Assembly: GCA_023391335.1 (NCBI GenBank)
Contig: JAEWBG010000111.1
Location: 1 to 64,000 of the forward strand
From: Pseudomonadota bacterium
GTDB taxonomy: Bacteria; Pseudomonadota; Gammaproteobacteria; Steroidobacterales; Steroidobacteraceae
Length of the DNA: 64,000 nucleotides
Direction of reading: 5' to 3'
The stretch's first letter is position 1. Each line of letters begins with the position of its first letter. Positions 34,253 through 43,589 of this stretch are shown piece after piece. Below the pieces are notes generated by a model that was given only the letters and a program-made list of their open reading frames with translations, did no database searches and was not told the origin of the DNA. A program made the translations under genes and the position numbers.

Positions 34253-36051
34253 TGTGCGGAATCAGCGGGATCTTCTCTGCGAGCGGCTCGATACCCGATG
34301 CCGCCAAGGCGCAGCTGCGCATCGTCGCGCACAAGCAAACTCATCGAGGACCTGACGAGCAGGGCTTCATCGAGCGCTCTCACTTTTGCGCCGCGCACAA
34401 TCGGCTTTCAATCATCGACCTTTCCACCGGACAACAGCCGATGGTCGACGCACCGACAGGGAACATCATTGTTTTCAACGGTGAGATCTATAACTACGTC
34501 GAGCTTCGTGATGAATTGAAGTCGTTCGGCCATTCTTTCGCGACCAGCTCAGACACCGAAGTTCTTCTCAAAAGCTATGCGCAATACGGCATAGCCATGC
34601 TCGAGAAACTCAACGGCATGTTCGCCTTTGCGCTATACGACGCAACCAATAAGTCGCTATTTGTCGCGCGGGACCGATTCGGAGAAAAGCCGCTCTATTT
34701 CTTCACCACCGCAGACCGGATTCACTTCGCTTCGGAACTCACCTCGCTCATGGGGTTCGCAGAGTGCAGACCCGAGCAGTCCGATACCGCACTCCTCGAA
34801 TACTTTGCGACCGGCTACATCTCAGGGCCCTTGAGCTTGCTCACCGGCGTCAAGCAACTCCAACCGGGGGAAGCCATCGAGGTCAATAGCCGCGGACTGC
34901 GCGCGTTCACCTACTACGAGCGACCAGACGGGCGACAGAATCGCGAACTATCGGATGAGGAAATCGATACCAGCTTGGCTAAGGCGATCGCTACGCGTTT
35001 GCGCGCCGATGTCCCGGTGGCGGCTCTGCTGAGCGGTGGCGTCGACTCGAGTTTAATCACCCTACTTGCTCAGCGCAGTAGCTCGCAGCCGCTGCATACG
35101 TTCTCGTTCGGATGGCGCGGAGAGGATGACGAGCGGCCATTTGCGCGCGAGATCGCCTTGCGTGCAGGCACTGTCCATCACGAGATCGAGCTTGATCGTT
35201 CCACGTTTACCAGTGACATCTTGGCAGCAATCCGCTTCATGGACATGCCGCTTGCCGACTCTGCCGCTTTCGTCGTCTATGAGTTATCCAAATGCATCGC
35301 CGAGAATGGAGTCAAGGTTGTCCTGTCCGGGGACGGTGGTGATGAGCTCTTTGGCGGCTATAACTGGTACCGAGGTACACGCGGAGCCAAACATCAACTA
35401 AAGCGCATCTTACGTGGAGAAGAAGAGCTCGCCGAAGACTACGTAGTCGGGAAGTTCATGTTTGATACGTCAGATTTGGAATCCGCGTTCTCGAGGGCAC
35501 ACGTCAATGCGCTTGTGGATGAGCGCACTGATTTGTTCGCGAGCATGGGAGATACCGTCAATGGCCGTATAGCCTATGACTACCGGACCTATCTCCCGTG
35601 GATGCTCATGCCGAAGGTTGACCGCATGAGCATGGCGCATGCAGTGGAAATCCGCGCCCCTCTTCTTGATCACACATTGGTCGATACATGGAGCGCCGTA
35701 TCGGGCAGGCGCAAGATCGATGACTCGACTTCGAAGATCCGGATCAAGGAGTACTGCATTCGCAAAGGCCTGCTCTCAAAAGAATTCCTCAGTCGAAAGA
35801 AATCCGGGATGAATTTGCCGCTGTCATGGTGGATACGAACAAACGAGCCCATGTTTCGGGACACCGTTTTGAAAACAGGCAACAAATCAGTCGACCTGTT
35901 CGGACGCGCAAAGCTGGAACACTGGTTCAATGATGTTCAACGAGATGCGGGCTCCGGCTGGAGCAGGAGTGCACAACGGATCTGGACGTGCTTCGTCTAC
36001 GAACTTTGGGAGTCGCAAGCAAGGGCTGATCGATCAGCGAGCGGACTATAA
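34252..36051 (+). CDS. asnB: Glutamine-dependent amidotransferase, asparagine-synthase type (copy 2)
   Basis: The 599-residue protein starts with a GTG codon giving MCGISGIF, so the glutaminase cysteine is C2. HRGPDE and FNGEIYNYVELRDEL complete the glutaminase domain, and the synthetase domain has SGGVDSS near residue 261 and SGDGGDELFGGY near 360. It is a distant paralogue of the protein at 23989, shorter at the C-terminus and coupled to a GT4. It probably amidates a carboxylated sugar or a linked acid in the EPS. True asparagine synthesis is possible but less likely in this context. Confidence 0.87.
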   Translation: MCGISGIFSASGSIPDAAKAQLRIVAHKQTHRGPDEQGFIERSHFCAAHNRLSIIDLSTGQQPMVDAPTGNIIVFNGEIYNYVELRDELKSFGHSFATSSDTEVLLKSYAQYGIAMLEKLNGMFAFALYDATNKSLFVARDRFGEKPLYFFTTADRIHFASELTSLMGFAECRPEQSDTALLEYFATGYISGPLSLLTGVKQLQPGEAIEVNSRGLRAFTYYERPDGRQNRELSDEEIDTSLAKAIATRLRADVPVAALLSGGVDSSLITLLAQRSSSQPLHTFSFGWRGEDDERPFAREIALRAGTVHHEIELDRSTFTSDILAAIRFMDMPLADSAAFVVYELSKCIAENGVKVVLSGDGGDELFGGYNWYRGTRGAKHQLKRILRGEEELAEDYVVGKFMFDTSDLESAFSRAHVNALVDERTDLFASMGDTVNGRIAYDYRTYLPWMLMPKVDRMSMAHAVEIRAPLLDHTLVDTWSAVSGRRKIDDSTSKIRIKEYCIRKGLLSKEFLSRKKSGMNLPLSWWIRTNEPMFRDTVLKTGNKSVDLFGRAKLEHWFNDVQRDAGSGWSRSAQRIWTCFVYELWESQARADRSASGL

Positions 36052-37197
36052 ACGGCTGCAAGCGACCGAAGCGATGACAGCGTCCACCTCTTCGACGTGT
36101 CGCGGCCTGACGAGCGAATGAGTCGGCAAGGTAAAGAATCTAGACGCGAAGTCCGATGCCGCAGGAAACGGTCCTTGCTGTGCCACCATCTCAGGTATCG
36201 CCTTCACCTCGTTCAACGCGCGCTCGTACATTCGCGACGCTCCTAACCCTCGCGACTCAAGTTGATCGACTATTCGATCACGAATGGTTCTAGTCGGCGC
36301 GAGCAACGGAAGCCTTAATCGCTGCGCGTCGTCGGGGGCACATGCTCCGTCACATTGCACAATTCGAATGCCCAGTTGTGCCCACTTCGCGGCTGCGCGC
36401 CGCCACTTAACACTCGTGTAGTCGTCGCCTTTAGAGAACACTTCATACGCCGCACGTATGCGCTGCTCATGAGCGCGATCCAGCTGTACGACTGTCGTCA
36501 AAAGGTGAAATTCAGTGGCACCCAAACTCAGTCCCGGTAGTGCGGAAATCATCCCAAATACAATCGGACGCGTCAGAATATTGAAAGCCATGGCTCCCAG
36601 CATCGACCCTTTGAGCCGATTGGGAACCGAGCGCGCAACTACTTCCAGATCAAACGGAGGGTCGCTGGCGCGCATGAGGAGCACGCCCCCGCCTAGCAAG
36701 TTCAATGGTTTGCCACGACCGAAGCTAAAGATCACGTAGTCACCACACCAGTCTTGATCGCTGCGAGGCAAGTACTGAGCGCTATCCTGAATGAGTGCCG
36801 CCCCGGCCTCATCGGCAATCGCGCGTAGCGCCGCGGCCTGATCGCCGACGCCCAGCAAATTCACGCCGACGATTGCAGCCGTCGAAGGCCCCGTCGCAGC
36901 GCGCAGCAAATCGAAGTTATATCCCCATGCGTCTGCACGGATGTCGACGAGCACCGGTCGGCCGCCCGCCCAAATAGTCGCGGCGACGAGATCAGGACAA
37001 CCATATGCCGGCAGAATGACATCGGTTCGACCCTGACGCGCCTGCAGAGCACCGCGCACTGCCAATGCCAACGCCTGCGTTCCGCTTCCGACGAATTGCT
37101 CGGAGAAACGGCGACCATCTGCGAGTGAGCGCAGGCGTGTTGCCGAGTAGTGCAATGGGACCGAGCGTCGGACAGGAGGCAGTCGTCCAAAAGTCAT
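36046..37197 (-). CDS. DegT/DnrJ/EryC1-family PLP aminotransferase-like protein
   Basis: The 383-residue protein has the sugar aminotransferase (DegT) fold: GSGTQALALAVRGAL near residue 37, ILPAYGCPDLV near 61, QDSAQYLP near 136 and the probable PLP lysine in SFGRGKPLNLLGGG near 160. DegT enzymes transfer an amino group to a keto sugar nucleotide. The surroundings of the lysine differ from the usual YATKNL, so the reaction is less certain. ATG 37197 is chosen over a TTG at 37215. Its 3' end overlaps the amidotransferase at 34252 by six bases in convergent orientation. Confidence 0.78.
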   Translation of the reverse strand: MTFGRLPPVRRSVPLHYSATRLRSLADGRRFSEQFVGSGTQALALAVRGALQARQGRTDVILPAYGCPDLVAATIWAGGRPVLVDIRADAWGYNFDLLRAATGPSTAAIVGVNLLGVGDQAAALRAIADEAGAALIQDSAQYLPRSDQDWCGDYVIFSFGRGKPLNLLGGGVLLMRASDPPFDLEVVARSVPNRLKGSMLGAMAFNILTRPIVFGMISALPGLSLGATEFHLLTTVVQLDRAHEQRIRAAYEVFSKGDDYTSVKWRRAAAKWAQLGIRIVQCDGACAPDDAQRLRLPLLAPTRTIRDRIVDQLESRGLGASRMYERALNEVKAIPEMVAQQGPFPAASDFASRFFTLPTHSLVRPRHVEEVDAVIASVACSRL

Positions 37198-37314
37198 AGC
37201 ATGGTTATCCGCCAACTCTCGAGTCTACGAACGGCTGCCGGCGTATGAACTGAGATCGCATTCAAGCCGATCTCTAATTCAACCTCCGAAACGCTCGAGC
37301 GTTGATCGTGAGTG

Positions 37315-38457
37315 CTACCCACGGACGATCCGGCTCAGCGCATCGACCTGTTGATCTTCGGAAAAGCACTTGATCGCCCTGGCCCGCGCTGCGGCACCAA
37401 GTTTCGATCGCAGCGATTCATCCCCAACGACGCGCAGAATGCGTTGGCGAAGTTCTTCCTCATTACCAGGGGTAAACGAATAGCCAGTCTCCCCCTCTTC
37501 GACCGTTTCCTGCAGACCTTGCAGACGGGATACGATCAACGGCAAACCGGTTGCGCTCATCTCGACGGCGGAACGTGTGAATGAGTCCCAACCCGTAGAA
37601 GCGATGACACCTACGCTTGCACTCTGCATCAGGCGAGCTATATCCGATCGGTAACCCCCGAATACAATCTGCTGTTCCGCAACGCTTCCGACATAGAGCT
37701 CGCGATATTGGTCGATCTCGCCAGGACGATTGCCGAGCAAAAGGAAGAAAATATCTTTTCGTCCGGCTTCTGCGATCAGTCGCGCCGTGCGCAGCAACAC
37801 TGCGATGCCTTTACGGGGCTCCATATGCCCCGAATAAAAGATGATGTGAGCGTCTCGAGGTATATTGAAGACCTCATGCGCGTACGTCGACGGACCCTGC
37901 GCAGGTTTGAACTGCTCACAATCCACTCCCAGATACACAACGCTCGTCCGGACCTTAGCAATACCGCGACCATGCGTCGCCGTCCTTCGCATCGACTCGG
38001 ATTCGAAGACATAGTGGTCGGGCACACTCCGCAACATGCGCACCTGCACCTTTTTGAGAAGTAATCTCCATCCCGAATTAATCGAGCTCATCGGCGCACC
38101 CCAATAAGAGACGATGCGCTCGACCCCCGCTTCCCGCAGGGCATCAAAGATCGGCAAGCCCGGTTGCTGATCGAAGCCCAGCGCTGCCACTATCTTCCTT
38201 GATCTAATGTGTTCCTTGATTGCTGTGAGCGATCGCGCATCTCGCACACGAGGATCCATCTCGAACACGCCGCCCAAAGGCAGCTCAGCATAGGTGCTAT
38301 TCGGCATGAGCTTCGCATAGGCGAAATGCACGCGACTCGCATCGCCCGTCAGCGCCAATGCCATACGAAAGAACACTTTTTCAAGCCGCGCAATGGCAAA
38401 TCCGCTGTCGGAAGGACAATGGAAGTAAATCAACACACCCGGCAGCATAGATCCCAT
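37315..38457 (-). CDS. Family 4 glycosyltransferase
   Basis: The 380-residue GT-B protein has the donor-domain signature IIFYSGHMEPRKGIAVL near residue 210 and a late GWDSFTRSAVEMSATGLP segment near 300. The first glutamate of the usual E-x7-E motif appears replaced (WDSFTRSAVE), which is uncommon but tolerated in some GT4 enzymes. It ends 117 bases downstream of the DegT-like start on the same strand, and so may be transcribed upstream of it. An internal ATG at 38448 is an alternative start. Confidence 0.83.
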   Translation of the reverse strand: MGSMLPGVLIYFHCPSDSGFAIARLEKVFFRMALALTGDASRVHFAYAKLMPNSTYAELPLGGVFEMDPRVRDARSLTAIKEHIRSRKIVAALGFDQQPGLPIFDALREAGVERIVSYWGAPMSSINSGWRLLLKKVQVRMLRSVPDHYVFESESMRRTATHGRGIAKVRTSVVYLGVDCEQFKPAQGPSTYAHEVFNIPRDAHIIFYSGHMEPRKGIAVLLRTARLIAEAGRKDIFFLLLGNRPGEIDQYRELYVGSVAEQQIVFGGYRSDIARLMQSASVGVIASTGWDSFTRSAVEMSATGLPLIVSRLQGLQETVEEGETGYSFTPGNEEELRQRILRVVGDESLRSKLGAAARARAIKCFSEDQQVDALSRIVRG

Positions 38458-38648
38458 TGCTCGACTCGATTTCCGCGGCTCGTTATCGCGATCTGGTCAC
38501 GAAAGCGCGGTATTCTAATGGTTCCCTAGTTATGCAATGTGAATCACGTCGTGGGTTCAGACACCCTCGCAAAGTACCATGAGCGAGCCTCTGATCATTG
38601 CCTCCGGCGCTTCTACCTAACAGTACTCTCTCCCGCCAAGCGGATCGC

Positions 38649-39605
38649 ATGCCTGCACCTAGAATCTCGGTTATCGTTTGCACTTACAACAATGCGGCTT
38701 CGCTGCGTCGGACGTTGTCGAGCCTGCAATCCAGCATTGTGCCCCAGGGGGTTGAGTGCGAGCTCTGCCTCATAGACAACAATAGCAAGGACGATACGCA
38801 CGCAGCATGGCAGGAGTACGAGAACAAGTTGCCCTTCCGCACGCGATATTTCTTCGAGAGCAAGCAAGGACTGTCAAATGCGCGGAATCGCGGGATTGAG
38901 GAAGCCGACGGTGATTTTCTAATTTTCACCGACGATGACGTGGTCGTCCCTTCCGACTGGATCGCCCTTTATGCTCAAACAATCCAGTCCTACGACGCCG
39001 ATTCCGTGTTCGGCAAGATCGTTCCAGAGTGGGACGGTCCGGCGCCGTCGTTCTTCAGACCAGAATTGAATCCGGCTTACGCGCTTCTCGATTACGGGAA
39101 TGAGATGCGAGTCATCACCGATCGATCGCTCGAGTTTTTTGGCGCGAACTTCGGATGCTCGAAATCAAAACTGCAGGCCGTGGGCGGGTTCGACGCGAAG
39201 CTGGGCAGAACCAAAGGTTTTCTTTTTGTCGGTGAGGAACGCCAGGTATTTCTGTCGTTGATGGATCTCGGGGCAAAGGTGGTTTACAACCCTAAGATCT
39301 CAGTTCATCACGTCATTGCAGAGAAGCGGAAGCACAAAGCGTATCTTCGAAAATACTATAAAGACATAGCGGCGTCGCTCGTCTATCTGGCGGATCAGCG
39401 AGCCAGACGGACGTTGTTGGGGGTGCCGCTTTTTCGCGTCAAGGAATGCGCGTCGTTTTTTCTTATGCTTGCTCCACGAACTCTCGCTTGTCTCGCGCCT
39501 TCCGCGCGCGGGCAATTCTTTATTCTTGAATTGAGGACGCGCACGTTCGTGCGCATGTCTTCGATTTATCTGCAGCGTGCACTGCGGCTTGGTCGCGCAT
39601 CCTGA
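38649..39605 (+). CDS. Family 2 glycosyltransferase
   Basis: A 318-residue GT2 protein with ISVIVCTYNNAASLRRTL at the N-terminus, CLIDNNSKDDT near residue 40 and FTDDDVVVP with the DDD metal site near 98. A C-terminal segment with aromatic and basic residues may associate with the membrane. The ATG at 38649 sits just before the conserved beta strand; 17 extra upstream codons would add nothing recognisable. The flippase gene follows after 39 bases, so it likely acts on the same lipid-linked intermediate. Confidence 0.87.
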   Translation: MPAPRISVIVCTYNNAASLRRTLSSLQSSIVPQGVECELCLIDNNSKDDTHAAWQEYENKLPFRTRYFFESKQGLSNARNRGIEEADGDFLIFTDDDVVVPSDWIALYAQTIQSYDADSVFGKIVPEWDGPAPSFFRPELNPAYALLDYGNEMRVITDRSLEFFGANFGCSKSKLQAVGGFDAKLGRTKGFLFVGEERQVFLSLMDLGAKVVYNPKISVHHVIAEKRKHKAYLRKYYKDIAASLVYLADQRARRTLLGVPLFRVKECASFFLMLAPRTLACLAPSARGQFFILELRTRTFVRMSSIYLQRALRLGRAS

Positions 39606-39644
39606 ATGCGCCACTTACCCAGCTAGTCACACACAAAGGTTTGA

Positions 39645-41120
39645 ATGAAAGCCGGACTTAGAAATACTCTCTCGAGTGCAGCGGTATACGGTCTCGGGAC
39701 CGTCATGTCCAATGCGGCAAGCGTCATCATGCTGCCGATCTATACCCGCTACCTGATGCCCGCGGACTATGGACTGCTCGAGATGCTGCAGATGCTTGCT
39801 GACGTCATCGCAATCATCTTCGGGATGCGTGTAAATGCCGGCATCTTCCGGCTCTACCACGAGAAAGACGACGCGGAACATCAGCGCACCGTGATGTCTA
39901 CTTCATGGATCACTGACGTAGCATTCCATGCGCTTGCCGCGCTAGCGCTGCTCGCGGTTTCAAAACCAGCAGCAAGGTTAGCGTTGGGGGGAGATCAGTA
40001 CACCTCCTACGTCGCGATCTTTGCTGCGACGCTGGTGACGATGGCCACCATGGCAGTTCCGATGGCCTATCTGCGAGCACTCCAGCGACCTTGGATTTTC
40101 GTTAGCATCAGCATTAGCAAACTATTTTTGCAGCTAACGTTGAACATCGTATTCGTCGTTCATCTGCGATGGGGACCAATGGGTGTGATCGCGAGCACAC
40201 TCATTACAGGCGTAACGATCGGAGGCGGGATCTCGCTCTGGATGTTCCGCAGGACAGGTCTGCGATTCAGCAAGAACTTGAGCATGCGTCTAGTTCAGTT
40301 CGGCTTTCCCATGGCACTCGCGAGCTTATGTCTGTTCTATACCACCTACGGTGACCGATTCTTTATTGAGCACTACTGGGGCTTAGCCGAGGTCGGTCTC
40401 TACGCGTTAGCGTATCGGTTTGCGTTTGCTCTCACTTCTCTGGTCTACGGTACATTTGATCAGGTTTGGAGCACGCAAGCATACGTGGCCTATAAACAGG
40501 AAAACCGCTACGAGGTCTTTGGCCGCGTATTCCTAATGATGATGCTGGGGATGCTTCTGATCGGCACGGCTCTAGCTGTGATGTGTCGCGACATTATCCG
40601 AGTGATGTCCGATCCTGCCTTCGTGGGAGCTTGGAAAGCCATCCCGCCGCTGATCGCAGCATATGTCTTCAGAGCTGCGAACGACTTCTGCGGCTTCGGG
40701 TTACGCTTAAGTGAGCAGACACGGCACTTCTTTTGGGCATCGTTGATATCAGTTGGCGTGATCAGCGTCGGATATATCGGCCTCATTCCACTCTGGGGTG
40801 GGCTCGGTGGTGGTCTTGCCACGCTCGCTGGAATGGCCACAGAGTTCTGGTGGGTGTACAGAACCTCCAACAAGCTCGTTCCACTGCATCTGCCTTGGAC
40901 CAAAATCATTGCAGCAAGCGTCTTATGCGTTATCGCGTTCGGGCTGTCGATGTTCTTGCCCGCCGAATCTCTACTTACATCGATTGCCTATCGAAGCATC
41001 CTGCTCGCAGCTCTTGCCCTCGCGATCTACTTCTCGCCCATAGTGGGTAGCGCCGAACGCAACGCATGTCACACCCTGCTGCGTGACGGCTTGCGCCGTG
41101 TTGGCTTTGCACGCGCTTGA
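39645..41120 (+). CDS. Polysaccharide flippase, Wzx type (MOP superfamily)
   Basis: The 491-residue membrane protein has about 12-14 predicted membrane helices and the N-terminal pattern SSAAVYGLGTVMSNAASVIMLPIYTRYL typical of polysaccharide-biosynthesis (PST/Wzx) transporters. It flips lipid-linked repeat units to the periplasm, where the ligase/polymerase at 43563 could act. It is the only flippase candidate in the window. The symbol wzx is not given because the cluster is not an O-antigen locus in the strict sense. Confidence 0.88.
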   Translation: MKAGLRNTLSSAAVYGLGTVMSNAASVIMLPIYTRYLMPADYGLLEMLQMLADVIAIIFGMRVNAGIFRLYHEKDDAEHQRTVMSTSWITDVAFHALAALALLAVSKPAARLALGGDQYTSYVAIFAATLVTMATMAVPMAYLRALQRPWIFVSISISKLFLQLTLNIVFVVHLRWGPMGVIASTLITGVTIGGGISLWMFRRTGLRFSKNLSMRLVQFGFPMALASLCLFYTTYGDRFFIEHYWGLAEVGLYALAYRFAFALTSLVYGTFDQVWSTQAYVAYKQENRYEVFGRVFLMMMLGMLLIGTALAVMCRDIIRVMSDPAFVGAWKAIPPLIAAYVFRAANDFCGFGLRLSEQTRHFFWASLISVGVISVGYIGLIPLWGGLGGGLATLAGMATEFWWVYRTSNKLVPLHLPWTKIIAASVLCVIAFGLSMFLPAESLLTSIAYRSILLAALALAIYFSPIVGSAERNACHTLLRDGLRRVGFARA

Positions 41121-41158
41121 ACTGCTAACGCACTTTGCTCGTTCGCCAAGCTGATTCC

Positions 41159-42439
41159 ATGGAAACCCAAGAAGCCCCAATCCCCATCATGTTCGTCGAT
41201 GAAGCCGCGACGTTCGGGGGAACGATCGTGGTTTTGGCCACCTTGATCGGAGAGTTGGATCGTTCCGCCTTTGTCCCCATTTTGGTCAGTTCAATGCAAC
41301 CGCGGATATTCAAATCGCTGTTCAATTCGAACGAGGTGCTGATTCCGCTTCGATGTTCCTTCGACTACGTGAAAAGAGCACGCGTGATCGCATTCTTTCG
41401 AGACATCAATGAAAGATTCGCGCGGCTCGGCGCGTACGCCGCAACCGTTCTCGGAATGCCAGCGGATATTATTTATCGCAGGCGACTCCTTAAAATAATC
41501 CAACGCTACCAACCCGCGTTGGTCCACATTAGCAATAACTCGCATCGAGCCGCGAGGGTGTGCGCAAAACTCGGCAAACCATTCATCTGGCATCTGCACG
41601 CCCCGAGTTCGATTGCATCGCCTCAAGCTCGCAACGAACCGTTGACACGTGCAAACGCCGCGATCGCTATCAGCAACTATGTCGTACATCATAGCCCTGA
41701 TTTGGATGTCATCCCGGGACCGCGCTTCGTCATTCCAAATCCAACACGCGCAGTTGCAAAAGCACCGCCCGAAAAGCTTATTGCCCTGCGCAACAAGCTG
41801 GGTATAGGTGCCAATCAGCCCATTGTGGGAATTTTTGGAAGACTGGTCGCGTGGAAAGGACAAAAAGAGTTCATCGAGGCATTCCGCATCGTGCTACGCG
41901 ACTGTCCGAATGCGGTGGCGCTTGTTGTGGGCGATGCCTCCGATCTTGGCCATGAATACGAGAAAGAAATTCGCAGCCTCATTGAACGTGAATCTCTTTC
42001 TCAGAACGTAAGACTGTACGGCTACAGCGCTGATCCAGCTCCGCTTTATCAGTTGTGTTCGATAGTTGTTCACGCGTCCGTTGAGCCCGAGCCCTTCGGG
42101 CTCGTGATCATCGAAGCGATGACCGCGGGTTCTGCAGTGATTGCATCCTCGCTGGGCGCAGGTCCCGAGATCGTTATGCACGAGCGTAGCGGTCTCATTG
42201 CAGATCCAAGAAATACTGCAGAGTTGGCGGCAGCGATTCTAAGGTTGATGAGAGATGAAGAGCTACGAACCAGGTTAGCCGCCACCGGCCAGCAGATCGC
42301 GAGCACCGAGTATTCCGCAACGCGCTACGCGAGAGCCGTGGAAAATCTGTACCGCACAGTGCTGCAACCTGTACCTAGACGAGTTGGTGCGCGGACTAGT
42401 GAGACTGCTCAAGATGCAGACAAACTCGACGCCGCGTAA
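41159..42439 (+). CDS. Family 4 glycosyltransferase (FGGS-type paralogue B)
   Basis: The 426-residue GT-B enzyme opens with DEAATFGGTIVVLATLI and has the donor domain IFGRLVAWKGQKEFIEA and the E-x7-E motif EPFGLVIIE. It is a clear paralogue of the protein at 33005. ATG 41159 is preferred to an upstream GTG-like codon at 41135. Its 3' end overlaps the following acyltransferase start by 26 bases. Confidence 0.87.
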   Translation: METQEAPIPIMFVDEAATFGGTIVVLATLIGELDRSAFVPILVSSMQPRIFKSLFNSNEVLIPLRCSFDYVKRARVIAFFRDINERFARLGAYAATVLGMPADIIYRRRLLKIIQRYQPALVHISNNSHRAARVCAKLGKPFIWHLHAPSSIASPQARNEPLTRANAAIAISNYVVHHSPDLDVIPGPRFVIPNPTRAVAKAPPEKLIALRNKLGIGANQPIVGIFGRLVAWKGQKEFIEAFRIVLRDCPNAVALVVGDASDLGHEYEKEIRSLIERESLSQNVRLYGYSADPAPLYQLCSIVVHASVEPEPFGLVIIEAMTAGSAVIASSLGAGPEIVMHERSGLIADPRNTAELAAAILRLMRDEELRTRLAATGQQIASTEYSATRYARAVENLYRTVLQPVPRRVGARTSETAQDADKLDAA

Positions 42440-43589
42440 CACGCCTGCTCGGGAGGCACTACGAGAAGCTTCTTCCAGCGGTGAAGCATCCTCGTTTCCA
42501 CCTGTACTCGCCAAAGAGCAACAACTTTCGGCAATAGGGAGAGTAAAGGAAGATCAACCGCACGCCGCGGCAAATCTCGACGCACTTCGCGCGCTTGCAG
42601 TCCTGCTGGTCTTGTTCGACCACGTCGCGGACACCATCGCTCACAAATCAACCTTTTCAATTCACCCGTATGATTGGGCTGTCGGAAGGCTCGGTGTATT
42701 GCTCTTTTTCGTTCACACCTCTTTGGTGCTGAACTTATCGATGCAGAGACTCCGCAGTTCCGGATGGTCGCTTATGCAAGCGTTCTTCATTAGAAGAGCG
42801 TTTCGCCTATTCCCGCTCAGCATCGTTTGCGTTTTAGCAGTCGTGACTCTTCACGTACCGGCGATGCCTTGGGAAGACTACGTTTGGAAAGGATGGGGAA
42901 ATTTACTCTCCAACCTTGCTCTGACGACCAATCTCACATTCAGCCGACCGCTATTGGGGCCGTTGTGGTCTTTGCCGATCGAAGCGCAGATGTACGTCAC
43001 TCTCCCCTTCATCTTCCTCGCGCTGCGATTCGTCAACAGACGTGTCGTTCTCATTCTAGTGATTTGGATGCTGGCCCTGGGGTGCGCGGTACTTCAGCCC
43101 AGGCTCTCCGACCGACTCAACGTGATTGGCTTTTCGCCATTTTTCATCAGTGGTGTTGTCGCTTTCGTGCTAGCCGACAGAGTGAAAGGAACCTTCTCCG
43201 GTCTTTATTGGCTACCCTTCCTGATTTTTCTGCTTGGGGTTTACCTAGCGATCGCGACCGCGCTCAATGACATGTACAACGTCCCGCTTCAAGCTGCATT
43301 CTGCTTGTGCGTGGGTCTTGCGATTCCTCGCTTCCAGCAGTCGAAGCAACCTTTGCTCAACAGCGTTTCGCATCAGATTGCCAACTACTCGTACGGCATC
43401 TATCTATTTCATTGCATCGCAATTTGGTTTGGCTGCTTCGTCCTCGCGAAGGAGTCACCGCTCACACAATGGCTGGTCGCGATCAGCACACTGTCGATGG
43501 CCACATATGCGTGCTTCCATCTAATCGAAAAGCCTGCAATTAACTATGGTGCCCGCCTTAGTTCACGACTGAGCCGCAATCGCAGATGA
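42414..43589 (+). CDS. Membrane O-acyltransferase (acyltransferase 3), EPS-associated
   Basis: The 391-residue protein has an about 50-residue cytoplasmic leader, then the family signature LDALRALAVLLVLFDHVAD with its conserved His, FIRRAFRLFPLSI near residue 128, and about ten membrane helices. It probably O-acylates a sugar of the exopolysaccharide in the periplasm. It is distinct from the acyltransferase at 12610. The start at 42414 is one of several possible ATGs in the overlap with the GT4 gene. Its end overlaps the convergent O-ligase-like gene by 27 bases. Confidence 0.84.
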   Translation: MQTNSTPRNTPAREALREASSSGEASSFPPVLAKEQQLSAIGRVKEDQPHAAANLDALRALAVLLVLFDHVADTIAHKSTFSIHPYDWAVGRLGVLLFFVHTSLVLNLSMQRLRSSGWSLMQAFFIRRAFRLFPLSIVCVLAVVTLHVPAMPWEDYVWKGWGNLLSNLALTTNLTFSRPLLGPLWSLPIEAQMYVTLPFIFLALRFVNRRVVLILVIWMLALGCAVLQPRLSDRLNVIGFSPFFISGVVAFVLADRVKGTFSGLYWLPFLIFLLGVYLAIATALNDMYNVPLQAAFCLCVGLAIPRFQQSKQPLLNSVSHQIANYSYGIYLFHCIAIWFGCFVLAKESPLTQWLVAISTLSMATYACFHLIEKPAINYGARLSSRLSRNRR

